Shown here in pieces: positions 15,746 to 25,008 of a DNA stretch of 64,000 bases (positions are counted from its first letter, which is position 1; every line of letters starts with the position of its first letter). Below the pieces are notes generated by a model. The model saw only the letters and a program-made list of their open reading frames with translations, had not been told where the DNA came from and did not search any database. Source of the stretch: JBKQHQ01 sp052148715 (GTDB taxonomy: Bacteria; Pseudomonadota; Alphaproteobacteria; Rhizobiales; Xanthobacteraceae). A program made the position numbers and the translations under genes. The stretch lies in the NCBI GenBank assembly GCA_052148715.1, contig JBKQHQ010000111.1, forward strand, positions 52,065 through 116,064. Reading direction: 5' to 3'.

Positions 15746-16789
15746 TCAATCGAGTTCGGCGACCTCGGCATGGATGCGCAACAGTTCGGGAATCGTACCA
15801 GGCGGCCGCCGGCCGAAGCCGCATTCGGTGGCGATCGCGAAACCCTTCGCGTACTTGCCGGCAGTCTTGAGCCGCTCTCTCGTTCCTCTGCTTCCGTCGG
15901 TGAAATGCACCAGGCCCAAGCAGAGCTCGGTTTCCGGCAAGCGTTGCAGCCGCTGCAGGGGCGCGAAATAGGCGTCGTCCGCGCGATCGCGCGGCACCGG
16001 CATGTGCACCAACTGCAGCTTGCGCTCTAGCTTGCGTGAGACACGGTTGGTGAATTCGACCATGTCGCCCATGTCGGTCGGCTCGACGGCGTGGCGATGG
16101 TTCGCATCGCCGTAGCAAAGGTGCAGCAGGAGCTCGATGTCAGCCGGCACATGGTTGGCCAATTCCAACACGATGCGGCTGAACGTTTCTTGCATCTCCT
16201 CCCTGGTCCGGCCGTAGCTGTTGGGCTTCGCACGCGCGAGGCGCGCAAAGACCGCGGAGGCGACGTCGAACTGAATCGCCAGCTGGTCATGCGGGATCGC
16301 CGCGGCGATCTTGTCGATCTCACGTTTCAGCGCCGCGTTGTAGATCGGATCGACCGGCGCATGGAGCTCATCCACCAGAAACAGCCAAGTGACCGAATGC
16401 GCCGGCACGAGATCGACCTGAAAGCGGGTGGCGGAAGGGATCTCGCCGCGTGCCTTCAGTCGGGCAAATACGGAATAGGAATCCTTGGCGATCTCGGCAT
16501 ACAACAGATTGTCAAATTGCACGTCCGCAGGCGATTTTCCCGGCTTCAGCTTGTACCGGAGCCAGCCTTTGGCATTCTCGTGCACCCGAAATATCTGATC
16601 GGACTTAACGAGCGCCGGACTATTGGCGAATACCGGTTCGAGCCACGAAATCCAATCGAGGCGGGGACCGGTCTCACCATCCGGGATGCGCTTGATGCGG
16701 GACCCGAAGGCCGCGCTGACCGTCTTGAACACGTCCTCGGCGGTGTCGAGGGGAACGCTTCCAACCAGATAGACGTCATGTCCGGGCAT
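15746..16789 (-). CDS. Stand-alone MetE C-terminal-domain-like protein (cobalamin-independent methionine synthase family)
   Basis: A 347-residue TIM-barrel protein resembling the catalytic half of MetE. The zinc-ligand pair is visible as HLCYGD (HxC) and the third ligand as ATECGFGRRP near the C-terminus. The N-terminal pattern RIPDGETGPRLDWISWL is typical of the UROD/MetE-like group found in soil proteobacteria. Lacking the N-terminal folate-binding half of MetE, such proteins are thought to use other methyl donors or to transfer methyl or thiol groups in catabolic routes; the actual reaction is not predictable. It stands alone and is one of two such proteins in the window. Confidence 0.78.
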   Translation of the reverse strand: MPGHDVYLVGSVPLDTAEDVFKTVSAAFGSRIKRIPDGETGPRLDWISWLEPVFANSPALVKSDQIFRVHENAKGWLRYKLKPGKSPADVQFDNLLYAEIAKDSYSVFARLKARGEIPSATRFQVDLVPAHSVTWLFLVDELHAPVDPIYNAALKREIDKIAAAIPHDQLAIQFDVASAVFARLARAKPNSYGRTREEMQETFSRIVLELANHVPADIELLLHLCYGDANHRHAVEPTDMGDMVEFTNRVSRKLERKLQLVHMPVPRDRADDAYFAPLQRLQRLPETELCLGLVHFTDGSRGTRERLKTAGKYAKGFAIATECGFGRRPPGTIPELLRIHAEVAELD

Positions 16790-16940
16790 GCGTTCGCGTC
16801 TCCACTTCCGTGATTCATTCTTACCCCGTCGCGTGCCGGGTGCAACGCGCGTCTCGGCAGCGCGATGGGGGAGGAGGCTGGCGGTATTGGGCCGTCGTGG
16901 TAGACGGTGGGCGGATCACCGCAGCAATGGGAGACGACCC

Positions 16941-17759
16941 GTGACCAAGGGCGCAACCGACCGCTTTGCCCGCTACACGAGGCTGAAATTCGATCGGCCG
17001 CATCCCTTGGTGCTTCGGATCGCCATGGATAACGGCAAGATGAATACGGCCGACCGGGTCATGCACGCGGAGCTCTGCGAGGTCTGGCGCGACGTCGAGG
17101 CCGATCCAAGCATCAACGCGGCGATCATCACCGGCGCCGGCAAGACCTTCTCGGCCGGCGGCGATTTCGACATGATCCGCGACATCATCGGCGACTTCGA
17201 GACGCGCGCCAAGATCTGGAAGGAAGCGCGCGACTTGGTCTATAACATCATCAACTGCTCGAAGCCGGTGGTCAGCGCCATGCGCGGCACCGCAGTCGGG
17301 GCGGGGCTCGTCTGCGGTCTCTTGGCCGACATCTCCGTAGCGACGAAGACCTGTCGCATTCTCGACGGCCACACGCGCTTGGGCGTGGCCGCCGGTGACC
17401 ACGCGGCCATGATTTGGCCGTTGCTATGCGGCATGGCCAAGGCGAAGTATTACCTGTTGCTGTGCGACCAACTGCTCGGCGAGGAGGCGGAGCGGATCGG
17501 CCTCGTCAGCTTGGCGGTCGAGGACGCGGAGCTCGACGCCAAGGCGGTGGAGATCGCGACGCGTCTTGCGGAGGGGGCGCAAAGCGCCATCCGTTGGACC
17601 AAATACGCCCTCAACAACTGGCTGCGCCAGGCGGGACCGACGTTCGATGCATCTCTTGCCTTGGAGTTTCTCGGCTTCACCGGAGACGATGTGAAGGAGG
17701 GGCTTGCCTCGTTGCTTGAAAAGCGCAAGCCCGCATTCCCTCCCGCGTCACCGATTTGA
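16941..17759 (+). CDS. Enoyl-CoA hydratase/isomerase family protein
   Basis: A 272-residue crotonase-fold protein. The CoA oxyanion-hole segments are seen as ITGAGKTFSAGGDFDM (first hole, near residue 70) and AMRGTAVGAGLVCGLLADISVA (second hole). Where hydratases have paired glutamates, this protein shows ILDGHTRLGVAAGDHAA, so it may catalyse another crotonase reaction. The GTG start at 16941, with GGGAGA a short way upstream, is preferred because the in-frame sequence further upstream is Arg-rich and non-conserved. No co-directional partner is adjacent. Confidence 0.83.
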   Translation: MTKGATDRFARYTRLKFDRPHPLVLRIAMDNGKMNTADRVMHAELCEVWRDVEADPSINAAIITGAGKTFSAGGDFDMIRDIIGDFETRAKIWKEARDLVYNIINCSKPVVSAMRGTAVGAGLVCGLLADISVATKTCRILDGHTRLGVAAGDHAAMIWPLLCGMAKAKYYLLLCDQLLGEEAERIGLVSLAVEDAELDAKAVEIATRLAEGAQSAIRWTKYALNNWLRQAGPTFDASLALEFLGFTGDDVKEGLASLLEKRKPAFPPASPI

Positions 17760-17879
17760 TGGCGGAACGCCAAGCGGCGGTCGCGCGCCTGCGTCGTCGG
17801 GACCCTTGCCTGTGCGATATGGCTGCCGTTGATCATGAAGCCGGCATCGGCGTGAAGGCTCGAGCGTGAGGAATGTGAA

Positions 17880-18833
17880 ATGCTGACGAAGTGCTTCCGC
17901 GCTGTGGGGCGGATGGCCGCATGTGTCGCGTTCCTGATAGGCGCGAATGTAGGGGTTGCGAGCGCGGCCGAACGCATCACGGTTGGCGTCATTCCAATCC
18001 TTGATACGGCGCCGATCTTTCTGGGAAAGGCCAAAGGTATTTTTGCCCGGCATGATCTCGATCCTGATCTGCAATTGGCGCAGGGCGGCGCGGCGTTCGT
18101 GCCTGGCGTGCTCAACGGGCAGTATCAGTTCGCCTACAGCAATATGACGACGTTGGTTGTCGCGCGGGCGAGAGGGATCGATCTGGTTGCGGTAGCCATG
18201 GGCGTGGCCTCGACCAACTCGCGCGAGGGGGATTCGGGAGGCATCGTCGCTGCCGCGGATAGTCCGCTCCGGACGGCCAAGGATCTGGAAGGAAGGACGG
18301 TTGCGGTGAACAATCTGCGGAATATCGGCGACACCACCACGCGCCAGGCGGTCCGGGTTGCCGGCGGCGATCCTGACAAGGTCAGGTTCGTCGAGCTGGC
18401 CTTTGCCGACATGCCCGCCGCGTTCGCCGCGAAGCGCATCGAGGCGGCCTGGATGGTCGAGCCGTTTCTCACGACAATGCGCGGCCAGGGCGCCCGCGTG
18501 ATTGCCTGGAACCTGATCGACACGGCGCCCAATCTCATGCTCTCGGCCTATTTCACGTCGGGCCAATACATCCGCGACCACGGCGAGACGGTGCGGCGCT
18601 TCGTCGCCGCCATGAGCGAATCGCTGGAATATACGCAGACTCATCCGGATGACGTGCGCGAGATCGTGACAACATACACGCGCATCCCCAAAGACGTGGT
18701 CGCCAAGGTCACGCTGCCGCGCTGGCCGGTGGAGATGAATCGGCAATCCACGAGCGTCATGGCCGACCTCGCGGTCAAGGACGGCATCATCGGCAAGAAG
18801 CCCGATCTGGACCAACTGTTTTATCGGCCCTAG
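17880..18833 (+). CDS. Orphan ABC substrate-binding protein, NMT1/SsuA-like
   Basis: A 317-residue periplasmic protein of the NitT/TauT-type binding family. The signal peptide (MAACVAFLIGANVGVASA) is followed by RITVGVIPILDTAPIFLGKAKGIF, the usual first strand and ligand loop, and later AAWMVEPFLTTM, the common EPF motif. Members bind nitrate analogues, sulfonates, thiamine precursors or aromatic carboxylates. No permease or ATPase gene is nearby. The next gene encodes another binding-protein-fold enzyme or receptor, so the pair may share an unlinked transporter. Confidence 0.83.
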   Translation: MLTKCFRAVGRMAACVAFLIGANVGVASAAERITVGVIPILDTAPIFLGKAKGIFARHDLDPDLQLAQGGAAFVPGVLNGQYQFAYSNMTTLVVARARGIDLVAVAMGVASTNSREGDSGGIVAAADSPLRTAKDLEGRTVAVNNLRNIGDTTTRQAVRVAGGDPDKVRFVELAFADMPAAFAAKRIEAAWMVEPFLTTMRGQGARVIAWNLIDTAPNLMLSAYFTSGQYIRDHGETVRRFVAAMSESLEYTQTHPDDVREIVTTYTRIPKDVVAKVTLPRWPVEMNRQSTSVMADLAVKDGIIGKKPDLDQLFYRP

Positions 18834-18946
18834 ATACTGCGTGACATGGCGCCCGACGTTAAGCTTCGTCATGCGCGTAACAAGTGAACATCCGCCCCAA
18901 GGCACTTCTTACGACCCAGGATCGGCGGCGAAAGAGAAACGCTCTC

Positions 18947-19927
18947 ATGCAACTGCAGCTCAGCATTGGCATTACCTCAAATCCGCGCACCTGGCCGATC
19001 ATCGACGGCAAGGTGAAGCCTCACGGAATCGAGCTCGTCCCCACCGTCCTGCACCCGTCGGAGCTTTTTTGGCGGCAGCTCCATCATGCCGAATTCGCGG
19101 TTTCCGAATTGTCGGTATCGTCCTTCATGATTGCCCAGCACCGCGGCGATGATCGGTTCATCGGCGTGCCGGTTTTCACGACGCGCATGTTTTTTCACAC
19201 GGGCATGCTGGTCCGACGCGAGGCAGGGATCGAGAAGCCGGCCGATCTGAAAGGCAAGCGGGTCGGCGTTCCTGAATACCAACAAACTGCCGCCGTATGG
19301 GTGCGCGGCGTGCTGCAGCACGAATTCGGTGTCGAGCCGAAGGACATGGAGTTCTGGATGGAGCGCACGCCCGAGAAGAGTCACGGCGGCGCGACCGGAT
19401 TCAAGGCTCCGCCGGGAGTTACTATTCACACCATCCCGGAGGAGAAAAGCATCGGCTCGATGATGCTCGCCGCCGAGCTTGACGCCGTGCTATTCTATCT
19501 GACCGATAGCAACCCGATCGATCGCAGCCGCGTCGATCTCGCAAGTCATCCGGACATCAAGCTTCTGTTCCCCGATCGGATCGCGGAAAATGTCCGGTTC
19601 TATCGGAAGACCGGTCTTTATCCCATCAACCACATGATGGTGGTCCGCAAGGATATCGCCGCCAAGGATCCTTGGGTCGTCGACAACCTGCTTGACGCCT
19701 TCAATCGAGCGAACGATGTGGCCAACGCAGAGCGGATCGAGCACGTAGAGTACCATCTCGCCGCCGGCCTGCTCAGCGGCGATGCGCGTACGGCGATCGT
19801 GCGGCATGGCGTTGCCGCCAATCGCAAGACGATCGAAACGATCGCGCAATATTCAGTTGAGCAGGGATTGACGTCGCGTCTGGTCAAGCCCGAGGAGCTG
19901 TTCGCCGCCAGCACCATGGGCTCGTAA
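18947..19927 (+). CDS. 4,5-dihydroxyphthalate decarboxylase-like / periplasmic-binding-fold protein
   Basis: A 326-residue protein beginning LQLSIGITSNPRTWPIIDGKV, with the family's characteristic AEFAVSELSVSSFMIA and LKGKRVGVPEYQQTAAVWVRG. These match the Pht5-like group, which has the binding-protein fold but no signal peptide and includes 4,5-dihydroxyphthalate decarboxylase. Many members are annotated as ABC binding proteins, so the catalytic assignment is tentative. The start at 18947 is chosen by conservation, since the upstream in-frame extension is Arg-rich. It lies 113 bp after another binding protein, and the window's aromatic-type genes suit a role in hydroxylated aromatic acids. 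Confidence 0.65.
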   Translation: MQLQLSIGITSNPRTWPIIDGKVKPHGIELVPTVLHPSELFWRQLHHAEFAVSELSVSSFMIAQHRGDDRFIGVPVFTTRMFFHTGMLVRREAGIEKPADLKGKRVGVPEYQQTAAVWVRGVLQHEFGVEPKDMEFWMERTPEKSHGGATGFKAPPGVTIHTIPEEKSIGSMMLAAELDAVLFYLTDSNPIDRSRVDLASHPDIKLLFPDRIAENVRFYRKTGLYPINHMMVVRKDIAAKDPWVVDNLLDAFNRANDVANAERIEHVEYHLAAGLLSGDARTAIVRHGVAANRKTIETIAQYSVEQGLTSRLVKPEELFAASTMGS

Positions 19928-19934
19928 CGCGCGC

Positions 19935-20157
19935 GTAGGGTGGGCAAAGGCGGCCCCGGCGTTCGGAATGACGCACGGCGCTGGGTCCGCCGTGCCCACG
20001 TGGACTACCCGCGATAGAGGAGGGACGACGGATGCGATGAAATATTGTCAATGCGATCTGTCGTCGGTGTTCCGTTATCTGTAGTCCGCGTGGGCACGGC
20101 GGAATGCACGCTGTGCCGACGCACCAACCCCTCGGCCGCCTTTGCCCACCCTACGCA
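19935..20157. repeat. Inverted-repeat element, GTAGGGTGGGCAAAGG type (copy 2)
   Basis: Imperfect inverted repeats of about 70 nt (19935-20004 and 20086-20156) share the outer motif GTAGGGTGGGCAAAGGCGG and inner CCGTGCCCACG with copy 1. The interior is about 80 bp. The right end supplies the TAG stop of the MaoC-like gene. Confidence 0.8.
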
Positions 20158-20633
20158 CTGTTTGCACGCTCGCCGCCCTCCGGGCGGCCGGCCATCAGGC
20201 GAACTGCACGATAGGTGATCACCGTTTCGCCATTCTGGGTGATGACGTTGTTGAGTGTCGTCACGATGCCGCGATTGCCTTTGCTGGTCGGACGCACGGC
20301 GGTGACCTCGACCTCGGCGTGGACCGTGTCGCCGGCGAAGACCGGCTTGAGCACCTTCTTCTCGATCTCGAGCAAGGCGAGCCCCGTGGTCTGCATGGTC
20401 GCTTGCACCAACAATCCTTCGATGATCGCGTAGGTGCAGGCGGCGGGCACGACCCGGCCTTTGATCACGCTGTGGTGGTCATGGAAGGTGAGGTCGGTGA
20501 ACAGGGTCTCGACCATGCCCGTCACGCCGATGAAATTGACGAGGTCGGCTTCAGTGATGGTCCGGTTCAAGGTCTTGAACCGTTCTCCGACCGACAGATC
20601 GTTCCAATAGAATCCGATACCGACTGTTCGCAT
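20151..20633 (-). CDS. MaoC-like acyl dehydratase domain protein
   Basis: A 160-residue hot-dog-fold protein of the MaoC/R-specific enoyl-CoA hydratase group. GFYWNDLSVGERFKTLNRTITEADLVNFIGVTG is the typical opening, and the core strand-turn VIKGRVVPAACTYAIIEGLL follows. FAGDTVHAEVEVTAVRPTSKGNRGIV is the conserved C-terminal half. It may hydrate an enoyl- or mesaconyl-type CoA. The start at 20633 is chosen because the upstream in-frame residues are not conserved. It lies 122 bp downstream of the CoA-transferase gene on the same strand, and such pairs often act together in CoA-linked acid catabolism. The stop codon belongs to the neighbouring repeat. Confidence 0.82.
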   Translation of the reverse strand: MRTVGIGFYWNDLSVGERFKTLNRTITEADLVNFIGVTGMVETLFTDLTFHDHHSVIKGRVVPAACTYAIIEGLLVQATMQTTGLALLEIEKKVLKPVFAGDTVHAEVEVTAVRPTSKGNRGIVTTLNNVITQNGETVITYRAVRLMAGRPEGGERANSA

Positions 20634-20755
20634 GGATTGGGGCTCCGAGGCTTCAGAGCACGTCCCGTTCCGTTGAAATCGGGACATGCTCTGGAATGCA
20701 TTGTTTGGCGCATGTTCTTGTCGGCAAACCGGTGTTCACTTTGCCGGAACATGCG

Positions 20756-21943
20756 CTAGCGGGTGGCGCCTGAGGCGACGAGATTTTGGATCTCCAGATC
20801 GGAAAGGCCGGCCTCGCCGAGAATTTCGCGGCCGTGCTCGCCGAGCTTGGGCTGCAGGCGCTCGACCGCCGCAGGCGTGTCGCTGAAGCGCACCGCCGGA
20901 TCCGGGACGACGATCTCGCCTTCAGTCGGATGCCGGACTTGCTTGAAGAAGGCGACCTGCGTCAGGTGCGGATCGTGCATAAGGTCGTCGAGAGAGGAGA
21001 TGCGGGCCGCTGGAATCTCCAGATCCTGGAAGATCGGCAGCCATTCGTCGGTCGTGCGGTTACCAAGGCAATCGCCGGCGAGCCGATAGAGCTCGGCAAT
21101 ATGGCGGCTCCGGCTCGCGAGCGTGTCGAAGCGGGCGTCCTCGGCGAGCGCGGGCTTGCCGACCGCGTCCCAGAATTTTCGCCATTGCGGATCCGTATAG
21201 GCGAGCATGCAGATGTGGCCGTCCTTGGTCTTGTACGGTCGCCGCCAGGGCGCCAACACGCGCGTATAGCCGAGCGGCGCTTCGGGCGGAACGAAAGTAT
21301 GGCCGAACAGATGCTCGATGAGAATGAACGCGACCATGGTTTCGAACATCGGGATCTCGACGAATTGCCCGCGCCCGGTGCGCTCGCGCGCAAACAACGC
21401 GGCGCTGATCGCATTGGCGGCGGCGAGCGCGCAGGTCTTGTCGGCGAGGATCATCGGCGCATAGCGCGGCTCGCCGGCGATCTGCGTCATCAGGGCGGCG
21501 ACACCGGCCTGGCCTTGGATGACGTCGTCATAGGCGGGCTGCCCGCTATAGGGACCACCGCTCAGATAGCCGTGCAAGCCCGCGTAGATGATCCGCGGAT
21601 TCCGGCGGCGGACCGCCTCCTGCGCGAAGCCGAGCGCCGCGATCTTCTGCGGACGCATCGAATGCACGAACACGTCGGCACCGTCGATCAGCCGCCACAG
21701 CGCGTCCTTCGCGCCTTTCTGCTTGAGATCCAGCACCAGGGAGCGCTTGCTGCGGTTGACCCCCATGAACAGCGCCGCCATGTCCTTCGACCGGGCGGGA
21801 CCCGTATGTCGGGTGGTGTCGCCCTCCGGCCCCTCGATCTTGACGACGTCCGCGCCCATGTCGCCGAGGATTTGCGTCGACAACGGGCCGAAGACCACCG
21901 AGGTAAGATCGAGAATTCGAATTCCTGCGAGCGGGCCGGACAT
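20756..21943 (-). CDS. CaiB/BaiF-type (family III) CoA transferase
   Basis: A 395-residue family III CoA transferase, which moves CoA between carboxylic acids without a free intermediate. It opens with the signature LAGIRILDLTSVVFGPLSTQILGDMGADVVKIE and VNRSKRSLVLDLK. The catalytic aspartate region is PAYDDVIQGQAG, and the C-terminal DLEIPAARISSLDDLMHDPH is conserved. The length is normal. A MaoC-like dehydratase gene follows on the same strand, suggesting a CoA-activated dicarboxylic or branched acid pathway. The gene is divergent from the F420 cluster across about 290 bp. Confidence 0.9.
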   Translation of the reverse strand: MSGPLAGIRILDLTSVVFGPLSTQILGDMGADVVKIEGPEGDTTRHTGPARSKDMAALFMGVNRSKRSLVLDLKQKGAKDALWRLIDGADVFVHSMRPQKIAALGFAQEAVRRRNPRIIYAGLHGYLSGGPYSGQPAYDDVIQGQAGVAALMTQIAGEPRYAPMILADKTCALAAANAISAALFARERTGRGQFVEIPMFETMVAFILIEHLFGHTFVPPEAPLGYTRVLAPWRRPYKTKDGHICMLAYTDPQWRKFWDAVGKPALAEDARFDTLASRSRHIAELYRLAGDCLGNRTTDEWLPIFQDLEIPAARISSLDDLMHDPHLTQVAFFKQVRHPTEGEIVVPDPAVRFSDTPAAVERLQPKLGEHGREILGEAGLSDLEIQNLVASGATR

Positions 21944-22232
21944 AGTACCTCAAGATCGGATGCGATGATGAGTGGACGGCGGCCCGTCAAGGGCACGGCT
22001 TCTTATACCAGCAGCATCGGGCCTTGTGTTTTTCGCCTCAACAGTCGCGGCTGCGATGCGGAGCCTGGCTCGGGGAAGGCGCGACGGCACCGGGTTTGAC
22101 CGGAAAGCGGTGGTTCCGAGCGGCGGCGTGAGCAGCATCGGCCGCACCCGCGCGTTGCGACTTGTGCCGGCGGGCCGCATAAAGATGGCCGCGGTGAAGG
22201 GCTCACATAGGCAGCTGGCGCGGGAGCATGCG

Positions 22233-23237
22233 GTGTTGAAGATCGGTTACAAGGCGTCGGCCGAGCAGTTCGGCCCGACCGAGTTGCTGAATTTCTCCTG
22301 CCTTGCCGAGGAGGTCGGGTTCGATTCCGTGTTCGTCAGCGACCACTTCCAGCCCTGGCGGCACACGGACGGCCACGCGCCGTTCTCCTTCGCCTGGCTC
22401 GGTGCGCTCGGAGCGCGCACCAAACGCATCGTCATGGGAACGAGCGTGGTCACGCCCACGTTCCGCTATCATCCATCGATCGTGGCGCAAGCGATGGGCA
22501 CGCTAGGCGTCATGTTTCCGCAGCGGATGGTGCTCGGCGTCGGCAGCGGCGAATCGCTCAACGAGGTGCCGGCGATCGGCGGCAAATGGCCTCCCTTCAA
22601 GGAGCGTCAAGCACGCCTGCGCGAGGCGATCGAGCTGATACGCCGATTGTGGCGTGAGGAGCGCGTCTCCTTTGCCGGCCACTATTACCAAACCGAGAAG
22701 GCGACGATTTACGACCGGCCTCCGGAGCCCGTTCCGATCTACATCGCAGCCTCAGGACCGACGGTCGCCAAGATGGCGGGCGAGCTCGGCGACGGCTATA
22801 TCTGCACCAGCGGCAAGGCGCCCGAGCTATACAAAGACACGTTGCTGCCGAACGTCGAGGCCGGCTTGCAGGCCGCCGGGCGCCCAAGCCATACCATCGA
22901 TCGCATGATCGAGATGAAAGTATCCTACGATACCGACAAGCAGCGCGCCCTGGAAGACACGAAGCACTGGGCGGCGTTGGCATTGTCGGCGGAAGAGAAG
23001 GTGGCGGTCGAGGACCCGGTCGAGATGGAAAAGCTCGCCGATGCGCTGCCGGTCGAGCGCACGGCCAAGCGCTGGATCGTATCGAGCGACCCGGACGAGC
23101 ACATTGAGAAGATCAAGGCCTATGCCGATCTCGGTTTCCGCCACCTCGTCTTTCATGCGCCGGGCCCCGACCAAGCCCGGTTCCTGCGCCTCTACAGCGA
23201 GCAGGTGCTTCCCCGGCTGCGGGCCGCCTTAGGGTGA
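22233..23237 (+). CDS. fgd: F420-dependent glucose-6-phosphate dehydrogenase-like luciferase-fold oxidoreductase
   Basis: A 334-residue LLM-class protein strikingly similar to actinobacterial Fgd1. It has LKIGYKASAEQFGPTELL at the N-terminus, VSDHFQPWRHTDGHAPFSFAW (F420/phosphate-side residues), GTSVVTPTFRYHPSIVAQA, GVGSGESLNE, ICTSGKAPELY and the C-terminal AKRWIVSSDPDEHIEK. Fgd1 oxidises glucose-6-phosphate and reduces F420. Relatives act on other sugars or alcohols, so the substrate is likely but not certain. The GTG at 22233 with GGGAG about 7 bases upstream gives the Fgd1-like N-terminus. Its stop overlaps the start of cofE by 4 nt, placing it first in an F420 biosynthesis operon and tying its cofactor to F420. 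Confidence 0.85.
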   Translation: MLKIGYKASAEQFGPTELLNFSCLAEEVGFDSVFVSDHFQPWRHTDGHAPFSFAWLGALGARTKRIVMGTSVVTPTFRYHPSIVAQAMGTLGVMFPQRMVLGVGSGESLNEVPAIGGKWPPFKERQARLREAIELIRRLWREERVSFAGHYYQTEKATIYDRPPEPVPIYIAASGPTVAKMAGELGDGYICTSGKAPELYKDTLLPNVEAGLQAAGRPSHTIDRMIEMKVSYDTDKQRALEDTKHWAALALSAEEKVAVEDPVEMEKLADALPVERTAKRWIVSSDPDEHIEKIKAYADLGFRHLVFHAPGPDQARFLRLYSEQVLPRLRAALG

Positions 23238-24025
23238 GCGGCGGGCTCGAAGAGACGCGGGCCGAGCGGCTGACCCTCTCAGTCGTCCCGGACATCCCGC
23301 TGCTGCGACCGGGGGACGATCTTGCCGCCATCATCATTGCCGCGCTCGAGCGCGCGCGGCTTGTGCCGCGCGAGGGCGATATCCTCGTGGTGGCGCAAAA
23401 AGTCGTATCCAAGGCGCAAGGCCGCTACGTCGACCTCGCCAGCGTCGTTCCGTCGGCGCAGGCGCGCGAGCTTGCGCTCGCCGTCCAGAAGGATCCGCGC
23501 CTCGTCGAGGTCATCCTCAGGGAATCGGCACGCGTGCTGCGCCATGCGCAAAATGTTCTGATCGTCGAGCACCGCCTCGGCTACATCATGGCGAATGCCG
23601 GCGTCGATCGCTCGAACGTCGCCCCGGACGCCGGCGCCGAGCCGGTGCTCTTGCTGCCTAAGGACCCCGATGCTGCCGCCGCAGCCTTGCGCGCGGCCAT
23701 GGTTGCGCATTTCGGTAAAGAGGTCGGCGTCATCATCAACGACAGTTTCGGCCGGCCCTGGCGGCGGGGGACCGTCGGCGTTGCGATCGGCGCCGCCGGC
23801 GTCGCGTCGCTGCAGGATCTGCGCGGCCATCCGGATCTATACGGCCGCCTGCTGCAAGTGAGCGAGGCCGGCTTTGCCGATGAGATCGCGGCGGCCGCGT
23901 CCTTGCTGATGGGTCAGGCCGACCAAGGGTTTCCCGTGGTCCTCGTCTCCGGGCTTGCGGTCTCGCGGCCGGCTACAGCAGCGCGCACCCTGATCCGTCC
24001 GTCCGCCGACGATCTCTTTCGATGA
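23234..24025 (+). CDS. cofE: Coenzyme F420-0:L-glutamate ligase CofE
   Basis: CofE adds gamma-linked glutamates to F420-0 using GTP. The 263-residue protein shows PLLRPGDDLAAII and GDILVVAQKVVSKAQGR (family N-terminal motif), EVGVIINDSFGRPWRRGTVGVAIG and the GMxxLxDLRG-type loop as ASLQDLRGHPDLYGR. It is the single-domain form, lacking the nitroreductase-like domain fused in actinobacterial FbiB. The GTG start overlaps the fgd stop (GTGA) and its own TGA overlaps the cofD ATG, so all are translationally coupled. Confidence 0.93.
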   Translation: MSGGLEETRAERLTLSVVPDIPLLRPGDDLAAIIIAALERARLVPREGDILVVAQKVVSKAQGRYVDLASVVPSAQARELALAVQKDPRLVEVILRESARVLRHAQNVLIVEHRLGYIMANAGVDRSNVAPDAGAEPVLLLPKDPDAAAAALRAAMVAHFGKEVGVIINDSFGRPWRRGTVGVAIGAAGVASLQDLRGHPDLYGRLLQVSEAGFADEIAAAASLLMGQADQGFPVVLVSGLAVSRPATAARTLIRPSADDLFR

Positions 24026-25008
24026 CCGGCATGGACAATCAGCCAAGCGTCGTGGCGCTATCGGGCGGCGTCGGCGGCGCCAAGCTTGCGCTCGGACTGA
24101 GCCGCATTCTGCCGCAAGACGCGCTGATGGTCGTTGCCAATACCGGCGATGATTTCGAGCATCTCGGACTGCACATTGCGCCCGATCTCGACACGCTGAC
24201 CTATGTGCTCGCGGGCATCGATAATCCGCAGACCGGATGGGGCAGGAGCAATGAAACCTGGTCGTTCATGGCGGCGCTCGCCGAGCTCGGCGGGGAAACC
24301 TGGTTCAAGCTGGGGGATCGCGACCTCGCGGTCCATGTCGAGCGCACGCGGCGGCTGCGCAACGGCGAGCCGCTCTCGGCGATCACGGCCGATCTCGTCC
24401 GGCGGCTCGGCATCGGCGCGCGCATCATTCCCATGACTGACGATCGCGTCCGTACCCGCGTCCACACCGACGAAGGCGTGCTCGACTTCCAAGATTATTT
24501 TGTCCGCCGCCAATGCGCTCCGGTGGTCACCGGTTTCAGCTTCGACGGAGCCACGGGCGCTGCGCCGCATCCGGCGTTCCTCGCCGCCCTCAATCAGCCG
24601 CGCCTGCGCGCCGTCGTCATTTGTCCGTCGAACCCCTTCATCAGCATCGACCCTATCCTGGCGCTGCCGGGCGTGCGCGCCGCGCTTGCGGCCGCGGCTC
24701 CGGTGATCGTCGTATCGCCGATCGTCGGGAGGCAGGCCGTCAAGGGACCCACGGCCAAGATGATGCGCGAGCTCGGCCTAGGCGTCGACGTCGTGGGCGT
24801 GGCCGATCATTATCGCGATATCATCGATGGCTACGTGATCGATGATCGGGATCAAGGAGACACAGCGACGCTCGACCTGCCGATCCTCGTCACCGGAACG
24901 CTGATGCAGACGCTTGCCGATCGCGAAGCGCTCGCGCGCTCCATCCTCGATTTTGCCGACCGGCTCGCGAGCGCGCGCGGCGAAAGAACCCACGGAAGCG
25001 TCCCTTGA
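24022..25008 (+). CDS. cofD: 2-phospho-L-lactate transferase CofD (F420 biosynthesis)
   Basis: CofD transfers the phospho-organic moiety from its GDP-activated form to FO, giving (dehydro-)F420-0. The 328-residue sequence opens VVALSGGVGGAKLALGL, followed by NTGDDFEHLGLHIAPDLDTLTY, the GWG-S-E motif (GWGRSNETWSFM), WFKLGDRDLAVH and CPSNPFISIDPIL, all hallmark CofD segments. The ATG at 24022 overlaps the cofE stop, and the cofC start overlaps its own stop. Whether the donor carries 2-phospholactate, phosphoenolpyruvate or 3-phosphoglycerate cannot be read from the sequence. Confidence 0.95.
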   Translation: MTGMDNQPSVVALSGGVGGAKLALGLSRILPQDALMVVANTGDDFEHLGLHIAPDLDTLTYVLAGIDNPQTGWGRSNETWSFMAALAELGGETWFKLGDRDLAVHVERTRRLRNGEPLSAITADLVRRLGIGARIIPMTDDRVRTRVHTDEGVLDFQDYFVRRQCAPVVTGFSFDGATGAAPHPAFLAALNQPRLRAVVICPSNPFISIDPILALPGVRAALAAAAPVIVVSPIVGRQAVKGPTAKMMRELGLGVDVVGVADHYRDIIDGYVIDDRDQGDTATLDLPILVTGTLMQTLADREALARSILDFADRLASARGERTHGSVP

